DNA of 64,000 nt from Allobosea caraganae (GTDB lineage: Bacteria > Pseudomonadota > Alphaproteobacteria > Rhizobiales > Beijerinckiaceae): the NCBI RefSeq assembly GCF_003351345.1, contig NZ_QQTO01000019.1, forward strand, positions 620,001-684,000, read 5' to 3'. Below are positions 19,035 to 33,455 of the stretch, piece by piece (position 1 is the first letter of the stretch; each line of letters starts with the position of its first letter). Below the pieces are notes generated by a model, which saw nothing but the letters and a program-made list of their open reading frames with translations, had not been told where the DNA came from and did no database searches. A program made the translations under genes and the position numbers.

Positions 19035-19185
19035 CATGCGGCGGCAGGTCTCTTTCGCGCGCGGCGATGATGTTTGTCCGCAGCGACCGGTTGATACAAC
19101 CCGAGATGGAGGCCGGGCGGCTTTCGAACGGCCCGACCTTTGTATATATCTGAGGCAAGATCGCCGGGGGGCGGGGCAGAGAAAC

Positions 19186-20316
19186 GTGGACGAGCAGGCC
19201 TTCGCATCTGCCGTAGAAGCAATTTACTCGGCTGCAGCCACCCCGTCTCGCTGGCCACAGGCTTTGCAAACGATTGCCGACTGCCTTGGCGACGTCGGCG
19301 CGATCCTGATCTATCAGCGCGATGACGGCAGCTACGGGACGATCGGTTCGCCCGCGCTCGACGCGGCCCGGCTCGAATACGACCGGGACGAATGGTGGCG
19401 GCACGATATCCGCTTCTCGCGCTCGGTGCCGCGCGGCTTCTTCGCCAGCACCGATGCCATTACCGAGCGCGACATCGCGACGCCCGAGGAGATCGAGACG
19501 CTGCCTTTCTATGCGCAGTTCCTGCGCGGCCATGGCCTGAAGTGGTTCGGCGCGGTCAGCATCTCGCCGGACCCGCATGTCGCGGCCGCGCTCTCGGTGC
19601 AGCGCTCGCAGGACAAGCCGTCATTCTCCGACGACGAGCTCGCGGTCATCGCCAGGCTCGGCCGCCATGTCGAGAACGCGCTCAGGCTCGGCGTCCGGCT
19701 GATCAACGCCGAGGCGTCGCAGCAGGCCTTGACCGACGTGCTGGCCCGGCTCGGCGTCGGCGTCTTCCTGCTCGACGCGGTCGGGCGGGTGATCTTCGCC
19801 AATCCCGCCGCCGAGCAGATCAGCGGCGACGGCCTCCTGGTCGCACAGGGGCGGCTGACAGCGCGGGTCGCGTCCTGCCAGGAGGCCCTGCGCGCCGCAA
19901 TCGCGCGGGCGAGCCTGGACGATGCCGCAACCTTGAGCGCGCCACCGCAGCGCGTGCTCATCCCGGGCCAGGAGCTAGGCGGCTTCCTCGCCGTCCATAT
20001 CCTGCCGGTGCGGGCCGTGCCCGGCGGCGGCGTCGAGAACCTGCTGATCGACGTCAGCGCCATCGCTGTCGTCACCAGCGCCCAGCCGGGCGAGCCGGCC
20101 GATCCGGCCCTGGTCCGGGACCTGTTCGGCCTGACCCTGGCCGAGGCCAGGATCGCGGCGCTGATCGGCGCGGGGCTCGCGCCGCGCAATGCCTCGCTGG
20201 CGCTCGGCATCTCGGAGGAGACGGCGCGCACCACCCTGAAGCGCGTCTTCGCCAAGGTCGGCGTCTCCCGGCAGAGCGAGCTGACCGCGCTTCTGACCAA
20301 GCTCTCGCTGAGGTAG
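19186..20316 (+). CDS. LuxR-family transcriptional regulator with PAS-like domain
   Basis: 376 aa from the GTG at 19186. The C-terminal ~65 residues form a LuxR-type helix-turn-helix: LFGLTLAEARIAALIGAG, then NASLALGISEETARTTLKRV and the KVGVSRQSEL tail. A PAS-like segment (LGVGVFLLDAVGRVIFANPA) is central. The N-terminal part (FYAQFLRGHGLKW..., SFSDDELAVIARL) resembles GAF/autoinducer-binding-like sensors. Ligand and targets are unknown. It lies between rpoC and rpsL, normally close in this gene order, and is flanked by the rpoC terminator and an rpsL promoter. Upstream in-frame starts would read through the terminator. Confidence 0.82.
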   Translation: MDEQAFASAVEAIYSAAATPSRWPQALQTIADCLGDVGAILIYQRDDGSYGTIGSPALDAARLEYDRDEWWRHDIRFSRSVPRGFFASTDAITERDIATPEEIETLPFYAQFLRGHGLKWFGAVSISPDPHVAAALSVQRSQDKPSFSDDELAVIARLGRHVENALRLGVRLINAEASQQALTDVLARLGVGVFLLDAVGRVIFANPAAEQISGDGLLVAQGRLTARVASCQEALRAAIARASLDDAATLSAPPQRVLIPGQELGGFLAVHILPVRAVPGGGVENLLIDVSAIAVVTSAQPGEPADPALVRDLFGLTLAEARIAALIGAGLAPRNASLALGISEETARTTLKRVFAKVGVSRQSELTALLTKLSLR

Positions 20317-20400
20317 GGCAGGGGACGTCCGGACGGGCGGCTCCGGGGCCGCGCTTTCGGCCCGTCGTTAAGAACTGCGTAAGGCCCTGCGGATTCGGGG

Positions 20401-20429
20401 TTGACGCGAATCCCTGGCTGAGTCATAAG
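20401..20429 (+). promoter_or_regulatory. Candidate promoter of rpsL-rpsG-fusA-tuf
   Basis: TTGACG at 20401-20406, 17-bp spacer, CATAAG at 20424-20429. Strong fit, giving a leader of about 264 nt before rpsL. The rest of 20317-20699 contains no gene that I can support. Confidence 0.55.
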
Positions 20430-20699
20430 CGCGCCACTGTCGACGGTTGTCGGACACGTTTGTCGCTTGCCTTGTAGCGAGCGAATTTCGCGACCGAAAC
20501 TCCGTCGTAATTCCTGCGTCGATTGACGACATGGCAAGATGCATGAATGCGGGCCTGTCCCGTGTTCCTCTGCTTGGCGAACGCGCCTGAGGCACCCTAG
20601 CGGAGTGCCGATGGCGCGGCTTCGTTTGTGGCATGGCTTCGATCGGCTTGGGGCGAGACCAAGAGATTTTCCAAACGCTCAGTGGAGCGAGAGGCCAGA

Positions 20700-21071
20700 A
20701 TGCCGACAATCAGCCAGCTGATCCGCAAGCCGCGCTCGCCCGTCAAGGCGCGCAACACCGCCCCGGCGCTTGAATCCTGCCCGCAGAAGCGCGGCGTCTG
20801 CACGCGCGTCTACACGACGACGCCGAAGAAGCCGAACTCGGCTCTGCGTAAGGTCGCCAAGGTGCGCCTGACCAACGGCTTCGAGGTCATCGGCTACATC
20901 CCGGGTGAAGGCCACAACCTTCAGGAGCACTCGGTGGTCATGATCCGTGGCGGCCGCGTCAAGGACTTGCCCGGCGTGCGCTACCACATCCTGCGCGGCG
21001 TGCTCGACACCCAGGGCGTCAAGAACCGCAAGCAGCGCCGTTCGAAGTACGGCGCCAAGCGTCCGAAGTAA
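20700..21071 (+). CDS. rpsL: 30S ribosomal protein S12
   Basis: 123 aa. Decoding-centre protein. [12 protein letters not shown] starts at the ATG at 20700, behind gcgagaggc. [12 protein letters not shown] contains Lys43 and [11 protein letters not shown] the second resistance segment, both in the streptomycin-sensitive form. First gene of the str operon rpsL-rpsG-fusA-tuf. Confidence 0.98.
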   Translation: MPTISQLIRKPRSPVKARNTAPALESCPQKRGVCTRVYTTTPKKPNSALRKVAKVRLTNGFEVIGYIPGEGHNLQEHSVVMIRGGRVKDLPGVRYHILRGVLDTQGVKNRKQRRSKYGAKRPK

Positions 21072-21133
21072 TTCCTGCCCGACCGCCCGGCTGCCGGGCG
21101 GTTCGCAGCTTTAAAGATTTGACCGGAGACTAG

Positions 21134-21607
<474 letters not shown>

Positions 21608-21643
21608 CCGTTCGTCAAGACCTGAAAGACAGAGCGCTCTCCC

Positions 21644-23719
<2,076 letters not shown>

Positions 23720-23774
23720 TCTGACAGAACCTTAAACCGAACACTTGAACAAGATTTGACGGACGGAGGCTACG

Positions 23775-24965
<1,191 letters not shown>

Positions 24966-25032
24966 CGCGTTTTCGTGAGGGCGAAGGCCCTTCTGGGCTT
25001 TTGCCTTTTCACGTCACGGAGAGAACCAGACC

Positions 25033-25341
25033 ATGAACGGTCAGAATATCAGGATCCGCCTCAAGGCGTTCGACCATCGCATTCTCGACGCTTCGACGCG
25101 CGAGATCGTGTCGACCGCCAAGCGGACAGGCGCTCAGGTTCGCGGACCGATCCCGCTGCCGACGCTCATCGAGAAGTTCACGGTCAACCGCTCGCCCCAT
25201 ATCGACAAGAAGTCGCGTGAGCAGTTCGAAATGCGGACCCACAAGCGGGTTCTCGACATCGTCGACCCGACCCCGCAGACGGTCGACGCCCTCATGAAGC
25301 TTGATCTCGCCGCCGGCGTCGACGTCGAAATCAAGCTCTGA
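25033..25341 (+). CDS. rpsJ: 30S ribosomal protein S10
   Basis: 102 aa. It is part of the 30S head and, as NusE, binds NusB and NusG in antitermination. [15 protein letters not shown] opens the protein, followed by [26 protein letters not shown] and DVEIKL. First gene of the S10 operon; ggagagaacc precedes the ATG. Its closeness to tuf suggests read-through from the str operon. Confidence 0.98.
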   Translation: MNGQNIRIRLKAFDHRILDASTREIVSTAKRTGAQVRGPIPLPTLIEKFTVNRSPHIDKKSREQFEMRTHKRVLDIVDPTPQTVDALMKLDLAAGVDVEIKL

Positions 25342-25409
25342 TCCATTAGCCGGGTCCTCTGTTTCCGGGTTTTCCGGATGGACATGACCCCAAGGGAAGG
25401 TATGCACCG

Positions 25410-26135
25410 ATGCGTTCCGGTGTGATTGCACAGAAAGTCGGGATGACCCGCATCTTCACCGATGCCGGCGAACATATCCCGGTCACCGTGCTGAAGCTCG
25501 ACAACTGCCAGGTCGTCGCGCATCGCACGATCGAGAAGAACGGCTATGTCGCCGTGCAGCTCGGGTCGGGCTTGGCCAAGGTCAAGAACGTCTCGAAGGC
25601 GGAGCGCGGCCATTTTGCCGTCGCCAAGGTCGAGCCCAAGCGCAAGATCGTCGAGTTCCGCGTCAGCGATGACGCGCTGATCCCGGTCGGCGCCGAGCTG
25701 ACGGCGGACCACTTCGTCGTCGGCCAGTTCGTCGATGTCAGCGGCACGACGCTCGGCAAGGGTTTTGCCGGCGGCATGAAGCGCTGGAACTTCGGCGGCC
25801 TGCGCGCCACGCACGGCGTCTCGGTCTCGCATCGTTCGATCGGTTCGACCGGCGGCCGTCAGGACCCGGGCAAGACCTTCAAGAACAAGAAGATGCCGGG
25901 TCATCTCGGTGTCGAGCGCGTCACCACGCAGAACCTGCGCGTCGTGCAGACCGATGTGGACCGTGGCCTGATCCTGGTCGAGGGCGCCGTTCCCGGCGCG
26001 GCCGGCGGCTGGATCCATGTCCGCGACGCCGTCAAGCGCGCGCTCCCCAAGGACGCGCCGCTTCCCGGCAAGTTCAAGGTCGCCGGCGGCGACAGCCAGG
26101 CTCCTGCGGCCGAGACGGTTGAGGAGAACGCGTGA
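25410..26135 (+). CDS. rplC: 50S ribosomal protein L3
   Basis: 241 aa, longer than E. coli L3 (209 aa), with a C-terminal extension seen in Alphaproteobacteria. [20 protein letters not shown] at the start and [24 protein letters not shown] in the loop that reaches the peptidyl transferase centre. The stop overlaps the next start (TGATG), implying coupling with rplD. Confidence 0.97.
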   Translation: MRSGVIAQKVGMTRIFTDAGEHIPVTVLKLDNCQVVAHRTIEKNGYVAVQLGSGLAKVKNVSKAERGHFAVAKVEPKRKIVEFRVSDDALIPVGAELTADHFVVGQFVDVSGTTLGKGFAGGMKRWNFGGLRATHGVSVSHRSIGSTGGRQDPGKTFKNKKMPGHLGVERVTTQNLRVVQTDVDRGLILVEGAVPGAAGGWIHVRDAVKRALPKDAPLPGKFKVAGGDSQAPAAETVEENA

Positions 26136-26755
26136 TGAAACTCGATATCACCACTCTCGAAGGTGGTTCGGCCGGTTCGGTCGAGCTCTCCGACGCGATC
26201 TTCGGCCTCGAGCCGCGCGCCGACATCCTGGCCCGCATGGTGCGCTACCAGCTCGCCAAGCGCCGCGCCGGCACGCATAAGTCGAAGGGTCGCTCGGAAG
26301 TCGATCGCACCCGCAAGAAGATCTACAAGCAGAAGGGCACCGGCGGCGCTCGCCACGGCGCAGCTTCGGCTCCGCAGTTCCGCGGCGGCGGCAAGGCCTT
26401 CGGCCCGATCGTGCGCGACCATGCGCATGACCTGCCGAAGAAGGTGAGGGCGCTCGCGCTCCGCCACGCCCTCTCGGCCAAGGCCAAGGGCGCGGAGATC
26501 ATCATCATCGATGACGCCAAGCTCTCCGAGCCGAAGACCAAGCTGCTGCTCGGCCATTTCAGCAAGCTGGACCTGTCCAGCGCGCTGGTGATCGGCGGCG
26601 CCGAGATCGATGTGAATTTCGGCCTGGCCGCGCGTTCGATCCCGAATGTCGACGTCCTGCCGGTCCAGGGCATCAACGTCTATGACATCCTGCGTCGCGA
26701 CAAGCTCGTGCTGACGCGCTCGGCTGTCGATGCGCTGGAGGCGCGCTTCAAATGA
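26135..26755 (+). CDS. rplD: 50S ribosomal protein L4
   Basis: 206 aa from the ATG that shares one base with the rplC stop; a GTG three bases earlier is the alternative. The long loop lining the exit tunnel includes [15 protein letters not shown] and [13 protein letters not shown]4 autoregulates the S10 operon in E. coli; no equivalent leader was recognised here. Overlaps rplW by ATGA. Confidence 0.97.
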   Translation: MKLDITTLEGGSAGSVELSDAIFGLEPRADILARMVRYQLAKRRAGTHKSKGRSEVDRTRKKIYKQKGTGGARHGAASAPQFRGGGKAFGPIVRDHAHDLPKKVRALALRHALSAKAKGAEIIIIDDAKLSEPKTKLLLGHFSKLDLSSALVIGGAEIDVNFGLAARSIPNVDVLPVQGINVYDILRRDKLVLTRSAVDALEARFK

Positions 26756-27060
26756 GCCAGTCCAAGAATCTGGATCCGCGCCACTACGACGTCATCCGTG
26801 GCCCGGTGATCACCGAAAAGGCGACCATGCTCTCCGAGCACAACAAGGTCGTCTTCAAGGTCGCGAAGACCGCGACCAAGCCGCAGATCAAGGCGGCGAT
26901 CGAGAAGTTGTTCGATGTCAAGGTGAAGAGCGTCAACACGCTGGTCACCGAGGGCAAGGTCAAGGTCTTCCGGGGGCGGCTCGGCCAGCGTTCGGACGTC
27001 AAGAAGGCCGTCGTGACCCTCGAAGAAGGTCACTCGATCGACGTGACCACGGGCCTCTGA
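26752..27060 (+). CDS. rplW: 50S ribosomal protein L23
   Basis: 102 aa. It sits at the exit of the peptide tunnel and docks trigger factor and [23 protein letters not shown] and [16 protein letters not shown] are the family signatures. The start codon lies inside the rplD stop region (ATGA overlap). Confidence 0.97.
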   Translation: MSQSKNLDPRHYDVIRGPVITEKATMLSEHNKVVFKVAKTATKPQIKAAIEKLFDVKVKSVNTLVTEGKVKVFRGRLGQRSDVKKAVVTLEEGHSIDVTTGL

Positions 27061-27076
27061 GGGAAGGATCGTCATC

Positions 27077-27919
27077 ATGGCTTTGAAAAGCTTCAAGCCG
27101 ATCACGCCGAGCCTTCGCCAGCTCGTGATCGTCGACCGCAGCGAGCTCTACAAGGGCAAGCCGGTCAAAGTGCTGACCGAGGGCAAGTCGTCCTCGGGCG
27201 GCCGCAACAACCTCGGCCGCATCACCGTCCGCTTCCGCGGCGGTGGCCACAAGCGCACGCTGCGCCTGATCGACTTCAAGCGTCGCGGCAAGGCCGGCAT
27301 CCCGGCGACCGTGGAGCGGATCGAGTATGATCCGAACCGCACCGCCTTCATCGCGCTGATCAAGTACAGCGACGGCGAGCAGTCCTACATCCTGGCGCCG
27401 CAGCGCCTGGCCGTCGGCGACACCGTCGTCTCCGGCGACAGCGTCGACGTCAAGCCGGGCAACGCGGCTCCGATGGGCTCGCTGCCGATCGGCACGATCG
27501 TCCACAATGTCGAGCTCAAGATCGGCAAGGGCGGCGCTCTGGCGCGGTCCGCGGGCAACTACGCCCAGGTCGTCGGTCGCGATCAGGGCTACGTCATCGT
27601 CCGCCTGAACTCGGGCGAGCAGCGCCTGATCAGCGGCCTGTGCTATGCTACGGTCGGTGCGGTCTCGAATCCGGACCACATGAACCGGAACGACGGTAAG
27701 GCCGGGCGCTCGCGCTGGCTGGGTCGTCGCCCGCATAACCGCGGCGTCTCGATGAACCCGGTCGACCACCCGCATGGCGGCGGCGAAGGCCGCACCTCGG
27801 GCGGCCGGCATCCGGTCACCCCCTGGGGCAAGCCGACCAAGGGCAAGAAGACCCGCTCGAACAAGCGGACCGATACGTTCATCGTGTCGAGCCGTCACGC
27901 CCGCAAGAAGAAGAACTGA
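27077..27919 (+). CDS. rplB: 50S ribosomal protein L2
   Basis: 280 aa. It supports the peptidyl transferase centre and subunit association. [19 protein letters not shown], the GTIVHNVE region and the C-terminal [20 protein letters not shown] with the highly conserved His are all present. 16 bp after rplW; ggaagg precedes the ATG. Confidence 0.98.
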   Translation: MALKSFKPITPSLRQLVIVDRSELYKGKPVKVLTEGKSSSGGRNNLGRITVRFRGGGHKRTLRLIDFKRRGKAGIPATVERIEYDPNRTAFIALIKYSDGEQSYILAPQRLAVGDTVVSGDSVDVKPGNAAPMGSLPIGTIVHNVELKIGKGGALARSAGNYAQVVGRDQGYVIVRLNSGEQRLISGLCYATVGAVSNPDHMNRNDGKAGRSRWLGRRPHNRGVSMNPVDHPHGGGEGRTSGGRHPVTPWGKPTKGKKTRSNKRTDTFIVSSRHARKKKN

Positions 27920-27927
27920 GGTCCGTT

Positions 27928-28206
27928 ATGGCGCGTTCGCTTTGGAAAGGTCCGTTCGTCGACGGATACCTTCTGAAAAAGGCCGAGGTCGCCCGTTCGT
28001 CGGGACGGGCCGAGGTCATCAAGATCTGGAGCCGTCGCTCCACGATCCTCCCGCAGTTCGTCGGTCTGACGTTCGGCGTCTACAACGGCCACAAGCATGT
28101 GCCGGTGAACGTGTCCGAGGACATGGTGGGCCATAAGTTCGGCGAGTTCTCGCCGACGCGCACCTTCCACGGCCACGCTGCCGACAAGAAGGCGAAGAGG
28201 AAGTAA
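27928..28206 (+). CDS. rpsS: 30S ribosomal protein S19
   Basis: 92 aa. It forms a head complex with S13. [38 protein letters not shown] and [12 protein letters not shown] identify it. 8 bp after rplB and 3 bp before rplV, so tightly cotranscribed. Confidence 0.98.
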   Translation: MARSLWKGPFVDGYLLKKAEVARSSGRAEVIKIWSRRSTILPQFVGLTFGVYNGHKHVPVNVSEDMVGHKFGEFSPTRTFHGHAADKKAKRK

Positions 28207-28209
28207 GCC

Positions 28210-28590
28210 ATGGGAAAGCCATCCGCCCCCCGTGCCTTGCCGGAGAACGAGGCCGTTGCGGTCGCCCGCAACCTCCGCGTCAGCCCGCAGAAGCTCAACC
28301 TCGTCGCCCAGCTCATCCGGGGCAAGAAGGTCGCGACCGCGCTTGCCGATCTCGAGTTCTCGCGCAAGCGGATCTCGCTGGACGTGCGCAAGTGCCTGCA
28401 GAGCGCCATCGCCAACGCCGAGAACAACCATGATCTCGACGTCGACGACCTGGTCGTGGCGCAGGCCTTCGTCGGCAAGGCGCTGGTCATGAAGCGCTTC
28501 CATGCCCGCGCCCGCGGTCGTGGCGCCCGCATCCTGAAGCCGTTCGCGAACATCACGATCGTGGTGCGCGAAGTCGCGGCCAAGGCCTGA
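28210..28590 (+). CDS. rplV: 50S ribosomal protein L22
   Basis: 126 aa. Lines the exit tunnel with L4. [20 protein letters not shown] near the N-terminus and [20 protein letters not shown] in the tunnel hairpin (about 97-116), full length with no macrolide-type deletion visible. Confidence 0.97.
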   Translation: MGKPSAPRALPENEAVAVARNLRVSPQKLNLVAQLIRGKKVATALADLEFSRKRISLDVRKCLQSAIANAENNHDLDVDDLVVAQAFVGKALVMKRFHARARGRGARILKPFANITIVVREVAAKA

Positions 28591-28600
28591 GGAGAGAACG

Positions 28601-29314
28601 ATGGGTCAGAAAATCAATCCGATCGGCCTTCGTCTCGGCATCAACCGGACCTGGGATTCGCGCTGGTTCGCCGCCAAGGGCGAGTACGGCAAGCTGCTGC
28701 ACGAGGACATGGCGATCCGCGCCGCCCTCATGAAGCTGCTGAAGCAGGCCGCCGTCTCGAAGATCATCATCGAGCGCCCGCACAAGAAGTGCCGCGTCAC
28801 CATCCACTCGGCTCGTCCGGGCGTGGTGATCGGCAAGAAGGGCGCCGATATCGAGAAGCTCCGCAAGGAAGTCACCAAGCTGACCAAGGCTGACGTGACG
28901 ATCAACATCGTCGAGGTGCGCAAGCCCGAGATCGACGCGACGCTCGTCGCCGACTCGATCGCCCAGCAGCTCGAGCGCCGCGTCGCGTTCCGCCGCGCCA
29001 TGAAGCGGGCCGTTCAGTCGGCCATGCGTCTGGGCGCCGAGGGCATCCGCATCAACTGCTCTGGCCGTCTCGGCGGAGCTGAGATCGCGCGCCTCGAGTG
29101 GTATCGCGAAGGCCGCGTGCCGCTGCACACGCTGCGCGCCGACGTGGATTATGGTGTCGGCACCGCCTTCACCACCTACGGAACATGCGGCATCAAGGTC
29201 TGGATCTTCAAGGGCGAGATCCTCGAACACGACCCGATGGCCCAGGACAAGCGCATGTCGGACGAAGGCGGCCGCTCGGGTGAGCGTCGCGATCGTCGCG
29301 ACCATGCCGCGTAA
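28601..29314 (+). CDS. rpsC: 30S ribosomal protein S3
   Basis: 237 aa. Part of the mRNA entry channel. [20 protein letters not shown], the KH-domain motif [15 protein letters not shown] and [20 protein letters not shown] are present, with a charged C-terminal tail ([11 protein letters not shown]). 10 bp after rplV, Shine-Dalgarno GGAG. Confidence 0.98.
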   Translation: MGQKINPIGLRLGINRTWDSRWFAAKGEYGKLLHEDMAIRAALMKLLKQAAVSKIIIERPHKKCRVTIHSARPGVVIGKKGADIEKLRKEVTKLTKADVTINIVEVRKPEIDATLVADSIAQQLERRVAFRRAMKRAVQSAMRLGAEGIRINCSGRLGGAEIARLEWYREGRVPLHTLRADVDYGVGTAFTTYGTCGIKVWIFKGEILEHDPMAQDKRMSDEGGRSGERRDRRDHAA

Positions 29315-29332
29315 GGCTGATCGAGAAGAGCC

Positions 29333-29746
29333 ATGTTGCAACCAAAGCGAACCAAGTTCCGCAAGCAGTTCAAGGGGCGCATTTCCGGCGTCGCCAAGGG
29401 CGGCACGGACCTCAATTTCGGCCAGTTCGGCCTGAAGGCGTTGATGCCCGAGCGCGTCACCGCCCGTCAGATCGAGGCTGCCCGCCGCGCCATCACCCGC
29501 GCCATGAAGCGTGCCGGCCGCGTCTGGATCCGTATCTTCCCGGACGTGCCGGTTTCGAAGAAGCCGACGGAAGTCCGCATGGGTAAGGGCAAGGGCTCGC
29601 CAGAATTCTGGGCGGCCAAGGTCAAGCCCGGCCGGATCATGTTCGAGATCGACGGCGTGGCCGAAGAGACGGCGCGCGAAGCGCTGCGTCTCGGCGCCGC
29701 CAAGCTGCCGATCAAGACCCGTTTCATCCAGCGCATCGCCGAGTAA
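29333..29746 (+). CDS. rplP: 50S ribosomal protein L16
   Basis: 137 aa. Near the A-site tRNA elbow. [36 protein letters not shown] and [20 protein letters not shown] identify it; the arginine hydroxylated in some bacteria lies in the last segment. Ten bp before rpmC. Confidence 0.98.
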   Translation: MLQPKRTKFRKQFKGRISGVAKGGTDLNFGQFGLKALMPERVTARQIEAARRAITRAMKRAGRVWIRIFPDVPVSKKPTEVRMGKGKGSPEFWAAKVKPGRIMFEIDGVAEETAREALRLGAAKLPIKTRFIQRIAE

Positions 29747-29756
29747 GGAGGGCGAC

Positions 29757-29969
29757 ATGAAAGCTTTGCAACGCCTCTCCGACCTCAAGGTGATGAGTGT
29801 CGATCAGCTCCAGGACGAGCTTCTCAAGCTCAAGAAGGAGCAGTTCAACCTGCGTTTCCAGCGCGCCACCGGCCAGCTCGAGAACACCTCGCGCGTCACC
29901 GAAGTGCGCAAGGACATCGCCCGCATCAAGACGCTGCAGCGGTCGAAGACCGTCGCAGCGAGCGCCTGA
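29757..29969 (+). CDS. rpmC: 50S ribosomal protein L29
   Basis: 70 aa from the ATG at 29757 behind AAGGAGGGC, which decides this start over the longer open frame. Two-helix coiled protein near the tunnel exit: LSVDQ-like start region, [20 protein letters not shown] and [11 protein letters not shown]. Between rplP and rpsQ as expected. Confidence 0.97.
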   Translation: MKALQRLSDLKVMSVDQLQDELLKLKKEQFNLRFQRATGQLENTSRVTEVRKDIARIKTLQRSKTVAASA

Positions 29970-29980
29970 GGAGCCAGACA

Positions 29981-30223
29981 ATGCCGAAGCGCGTGCTGCA
30001 GGGCGTCGTCGTCAGCGACAAGCAGAATAAAACTGTTGTGGTCAAGGTCGAGCGGCGCTATACGCACCCGCTCCTCAAGAAGACGGTGCGCCGTACCAAA
30101 AACTACCACGCCCACGACGAGGCGCAGGTGGTCAAGGTCGGAGACACGGTCTGGATCGAGGAGTCCAAGCCCATTTCCAAGCTGAAAAGCTGGATTTTGC
30201 TCGACAGCGCCCCCAAGGCGTAG
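29981..30223 (+). CDS. rpsQ: 30S ribosomal protein S17
   Basis: 80 aa. Primary 16S rRNA binder. [20 protein letters not shown] and [17 protein letters not shown] are diagnostic. Last gene before a 217-bp gap that marks the S10/spc boundary; in most relatives the gap to rplN is shorter. Confidence 0.97.
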   Translation: MPKRVLQGVVVSDKQNKTVVVKVERRYTHPLLKKTVRRTKNYHAHDEAQVVKVGDTVWIEESKPISKLKSWILLDSAPKA

Positions 30224-30299
30224 GTCGGTACGCTTTCCGCTCGGTCGATTCGGCCGAGCGATCAGAGAGCGGGCGGAGATTAAGTGAAACATGGTCTTG

Positions 30300-30326
30300 C
30301 CGCAGAAGTGGGTCCCACTTTTGCGG
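30300..30326. repeat. Near-perfect palindrome between rpsQ and rplN
   Basis: CCGCAGAAGTGGG-t-CCCACTTTTGCGG: 13-bp arms with one G-T pair around a single base. The aagtgg/ccactttt core resembles the right-hand stem of repeat B, so it may be a degenerate member. It lies in the 30224-30440 gap, which shows no gene. No T-run follows, so it is not an ordinary terminator. Confidence 0.6.
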
Positions 30327-30440
30327 TCCGTGTTTTGATTGAGGCCAGGGGGCGATCGACCCCCGTCAGTCGTAGTCCGGGTCGGCGATGACGCTGCGTC
30401 CGGAAACCGCGCTGATATTTAGTTTGGAAGGATCAAGGCC

Positions 30441-30809
30441 ATGATCCAGGTGCAGACGAATCTCGAGGTCGCGGATAATTCCGGCGCCCGTCGCGTGATG
30501 TGCATCAAGGTTCTCGGCGGATCGAAGCGTAAGTACGCTGGTGTCGGTGACATCATCGTCGTTTCGATCAAGGAAGCCATCCCCCGCGGGCGCGTGAAGA
30601 AGGGCGACGTCATGAAGGCGGTCGTCGTGCGCACCGCCAAGGACGTCAAGCGCGCCGACGGCTCGGTGATCCGCTTCGACCGCAATGCGGCCGTGCTGAT
30701 CAACAACCAGAAAGAGCCTGTCGGCACCCGTATCTTCGGACCGGTTCCGCGCGAGCTGCGCGCCAAGAACCACATGAAGATCATCTCGCTTGCGCCTGAG
30801 GTGCTGTGA
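30441..30809 (+). CDS. rplN: 50S ribosomal protein L14
   Basis: 122 aa. Intersubunit bridge protein. [20 protein letters not shown], the [15 protein letters not shown] stretch and FGPVPRELR identify it. First gene of the spc segment. Its stop overlaps the rplX start by one base (TGATG). Confidence 0.98.
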   Translation: MIQVQTNLEVADNSGARRVMCIKVLGGSKRKYAGVGDIIVVSIKEAIPRGRVKKGDVMKAVVVRTAKDVKRADGSVIRFDRNAAVLINNQKEPVGTRIFGPVPRELRAKNHMKIISLAPEVL

Positions 30810-31126
30810 TGGCTGCGAAGATCAAGAAGGGCGACAAGGTCGTCGTGCTGGCCGGCCGGGACAAGGGCAAGGCCGGCGAAGTTCTCCAGGTCCTGCCCAA
30901 GGATGCCCGCGCCGTGGTGCGTGGCGTCAACCTGGTGAAGAAGCACACCAAGGCCTCGGCGCAGTCCGAAGGCGGCATCATCAGCAAGGAAGCGACGATC
31001 GACCTGTCGAACCTCGCCGTCGCCGATCCGAAGGACGGCAAGCCGACCCGCGTCGGCTTCAAGGTGCTCGATGACGGCCGCAAGGTGCGTTTCGCCAAGC
31101 GTTCGGGGGATCTGATCGATGGCTGA
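30809..31126 (+). CDS. rplX: 50S ribosomal protein L24
   Basis: 105 aa. Assembly initiator protein with a KOW motif: [20 protein letters not shown]. The ATG at 30809 shares a base with the rplN stop; a GTG at 30806 is an alternative. Ends 8 bp inside rplE. Confidence 0.96.
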   Translation: MAAKIKKGDKVVVLAGRDKGKAGEVLQVLPKDARAVVRGVNLVKKHTKASAQSEGGIISKEATIDLSNLAVADPKDGKPTRVGFKVLDDGRKVRFAKRSGDLIDG

Positions 31127-31685
31127 GAATCAGCAGGCGGCCCTTACGCCGCGCATGAAGAAGCATTACGAGGACGTCGTTCGTCCGGCGATGATCGCCG
31201 AGTTCGGCTACAAGAATGCCATGGAAGTGCCGACGATCGAGAAGGTCGTCATCAATATGGGCGTGGGCGAAGCCACTGCCGACCGCAAGAAGGTCGACAG
31301 CGCTGCCGGCGACCTGGCGCTCATCGCCGGCCAGAAGCCGGTCATCACCAAGTCCCGCCTCGCCATCGCCGGCTTCAAGCTGCGCGAGAACATGGCGGTG
31401 GGCTGCAAGGTCACGCTGCGCAAGACCAAGATGTTCGAGTTCGTCGACCGGCTCGTCACCATCGCCTTGCCGCGCGTGCGCGACTTCCGTGGTCTCAACC
31501 CGAAGTCGTTCGACGGGCGCGGCAATTTCGCGCTCGGGATCAAGGAGCACATCGTGTTCCCCGAGATCAACTACGACAAGGTCGACGCCGTGTGGGGCAT
31601 GGACGTGATCGTCTGCACGACTGCGAAGTCGGACGACGAGGCGCGCGCCTTGCTCAAGCACTTCAACTTCCCGTTCCGGCAGTGA
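31119..31685 (+). CDS. rplE: 50S ribosomal protein L5
   Basis: 188 aa. Binds 5S rRNA and contacts P-site tRNA. Typical [39 protein letters not shown] and [20 protein letters not shown]. Overlaps rplX by 8 bp, so translation is probably coupled. Confidence 0.98.
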   Translation: MAENQQAALTPRMKKHYEDVVRPAMIAEFGYKNAMEVPTIEKVVINMGVGEATADRKKVDSAAGDLALIAGQKPVITKSRLAIAGFKLRENMAVGCKVTLRKTKMFEFVDRLVTIALPRVRDFRGLNPKSFDGRGNFALGIKEHIVFPEINYDKVDAVWGMDVIVCTTAKSDDEARALLKHFNFPFRQ

Positions 31686-31721
31686 GCCTTACCGCTCATA
31701 CGCGGAAACCAGGAGAGATCG

Positions 31722-32027
31722 ATGGCTAAGAAAAGCTCCGTCGAGAACAACGAACGCCGCCGCAAGCTCGTGAAGAAATTCGCGGGCAAGCGGGCCCGTC
31801 TTCTCGCGATCGCCAATGACGAGAGCCAGTCCATGGACGAGCGTTTCCTCGCTCGCCTGAAGCTGGCCGAACTGCCGCGCAACTCGGCCGCCAACCGCAT
31901 TCGCAACCGCTGCGAAGTGACCGGCCGCCCGCGCGCTTTCTACCGCAAGCTGAAGATGTCGCGCGTTGCTCTGCGCGAGCTCGGCAACAAGGGGCTGGTT
32001 CCCGGCCTCGTCAAGTCGAGCTGGTGA
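31722..32027 (+). CDS. rpsN: 30S ribosomal protein S14
   Basis: 101 aa, the long zinc-free form (no CXXC pairs). [19 protein letters not shown] at the start and [20 protein letters not shown] at the rRNA-binding end. GGAG precedes the ATG. Between rplE and rpsH as usual. Confidence 0.98.
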   Translation: MAKKSSVENNERRRKLVKKFAGKRARLLAIANDESQSMDERFLARLKLAELPRNSAANRIRNRCEVTGRPRAFYRKLKMSRVALRELGNKGLVPGLVKSSW

Positions 32028-32039
32028 GGAGGACGCATC

Positions 32040-32438
32040 ATGGCGATCATTGATCCGCTTGGCGATATGCTGACCCGCATCCGCAATGCGCAGATGCGGC
32101 GCAAGTCCCGCGTGACCACCCCCGGCTCGAAGCTGCGCGCCCGCGTGCTCGACGTGCTGCAGTCGGAAGGGTACATCCGCGGCTATTCGACGACCGAGTT
32201 CGGCAATGGCCGGACCGAGTTCGACATCGAGCTGAAGTACCATGAGGGGCAGCCGGTCATCCGCGCGATCTCTCGGGTCTCGAAGCCCGGCCGCCGCGTC
32301 TACTCTTCGGTGGATACGATGCCCCGCGTGGCCGATGGCCTCGGCGTGACCATCGTCTCGACGCCGAAGGGTGTGATGCCCGATCATCTTGCCCGCGAGC
32401 AGAACGTGGGCGGCGAAGTGCTCTGCAAGGTCTTCTGA
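32040..32438 (+). CDS. rpsH: 30S ribosomal protein S8
   Basis: 132 aa. Binds 16S helix 21 and, in E. coli, represses the spc operon through a site near rpl[20 protein letters not shown] and the C-terminal [14 protein letters not shown] are conserved. 12 bp after rpsN. Confidence 0.98.
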   Translation: MAIIDPLGDMLTRIRNAQMRRKSRVTTPGSKLRARVLDVLQSEGYIRGYSTTEFGNGRTEFDIELKYHEGQPVIRAISRVSKPGRRVYSSVDTMPRVADGLGVTIVSTPKGVMPDHLAREQNVGGEVLCKVF

Positions 32439-32470
32439 CCTTCGCACCGCTGCTCATCAGGAGAGATCCA

Positions 32471-33004
32471 ATGTCTCGTATCGGTAAAAAGCCTGTTCCG
32501 GTCCCCGCTGGCGTCACCGCCAACGTCACCGGCCAGCTGGTCAAGATCAAGGGCTCGAAGGGCGAGCTGTCCTTCGTGGTTCCGGAGGACGTCTCGGTCG
32601 CGCTCGAGGACGGCGCCATCGCCGTTCAGCCGCGCTCGCAGTCCAAGCGCGCCCGCGCACTCTGGGGCACCTCGCGTGCCCGCATCGCCAATCTCGTGAC
32701 CGGCACCACCGCCGGCTTCGAGAAGAAGCTCGAGATCAACGGCGTCGGCTACAAGGCCGCCGTCAACGGCAAGGTGCTCAAGCTGTCGCTCGGCTACAGC
32801 CACGACATCGACTATGAGATCCCGGCCGGGATCTCGATCGTGACGCCGAAGCCGACGGAGATCGTCGTCACCGGCATCGATAAGCAGGTGGTCGGCCAGA
32901 CCGCCGCGGAGATCCGCGAGTATCGTGGCCCCGAGCCCTACAAGGGCAAGGGTGTCAAGTACGCTGGCGAGTTCATCTTCCGCAAGGAAGGCAAGAAGAA
33001 GTAA
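32471..33004 (+). CDS. rplF: 50S ribosomal protein L6
   Basis: 177 aa, two similar domains near the factor-binding site. [15 protein letters not shown] starts it; [20 protein letters not shown] and [18 protein letters not shown] near the C-terminus are diagnostic. Shine-Dalgarno AGGAGAG. Confidence 0.98.
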   Translation: MSRIGKKPVPVPAGVTANVTGQLVKIKGSKGELSFVVPEDVSVALEDGAIAVQPRSQSKRARALWGTSRARIANLVTGTTAGFEKKLEINGVGYKAAVNGKVLKLSLGYSHDIDYEIPAGISIVTPKPTEIVVTGIDKQVVGQTAAEIREYRGPEPYKGKGVKYAGEFIFRKEGKKK

Positions 33005-33015
33005 GGACGCGAACG

Positions 33016-33378
33016 ATGAGCAAGCAGACAGAAAACACTGCGCGCCGTCGGGCTCGGGTCCGTCGCGCCATCAAGGCGGTCGCCAACGGCCGCGCCCGCC
33101 TGTCGGTGCATCGCACCGGCAAGCAGATCTATGCCCAGGTCATCGACGACGCGCAGGGTCTGACCCTCGCCTCGGCCTCGACCCTGGACAAGGACATCCG
33201 CGCCGAGATCAAGTCCGGCGCGAATGTCGAGGCCGCGAGCACGATCGGCAAGCTGATTGCCGAGCGCGCCATCAAGGCCGGCGTGAAGGACGTGGTCTTC
33301 GACCGCGGCGCCTACATGTACCATGGCCGCGTCAAGGCGCTGGCCGAGGCGGCTCGCGAAGGCGGGCTGAACTTCTGA
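33016..33378 (+). CDS. rplR: 50S ribosomal protein L18
   Basis: 120 aa. Binds 5S r[23 protein letters not shown] with basic N-terminus, [16 protein letters not shown] and [20 protein letters not shown] are typical. Followed by a 77-bp gap before rpsE. Confidence 0.97.
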   Translation: MSKQTENTARRRARVRRAIKAVANGRARLSVHRTGKQIYAQVIDDAQGLTLASASTLDKDIRAEIKSGANVEAASTIGKLIAERAIKAGVKDVVFDRGAYMYHGRVKALAEAAREGGLNF

Positions 33379-33455
33379 GAACGTCGCTCCATCCGGAGCG
33401 CTCGAGCGAGCGGCGAGTGCCTTGAAGCCTCGTCCGCGCAAGTAAGAGGAATGAC

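Noticed and set aside
20700..21071. Possible streptomycin-resistance change in rpsL
   Set aside because: Lys43 and the second conserved loop are in the sensitive form.
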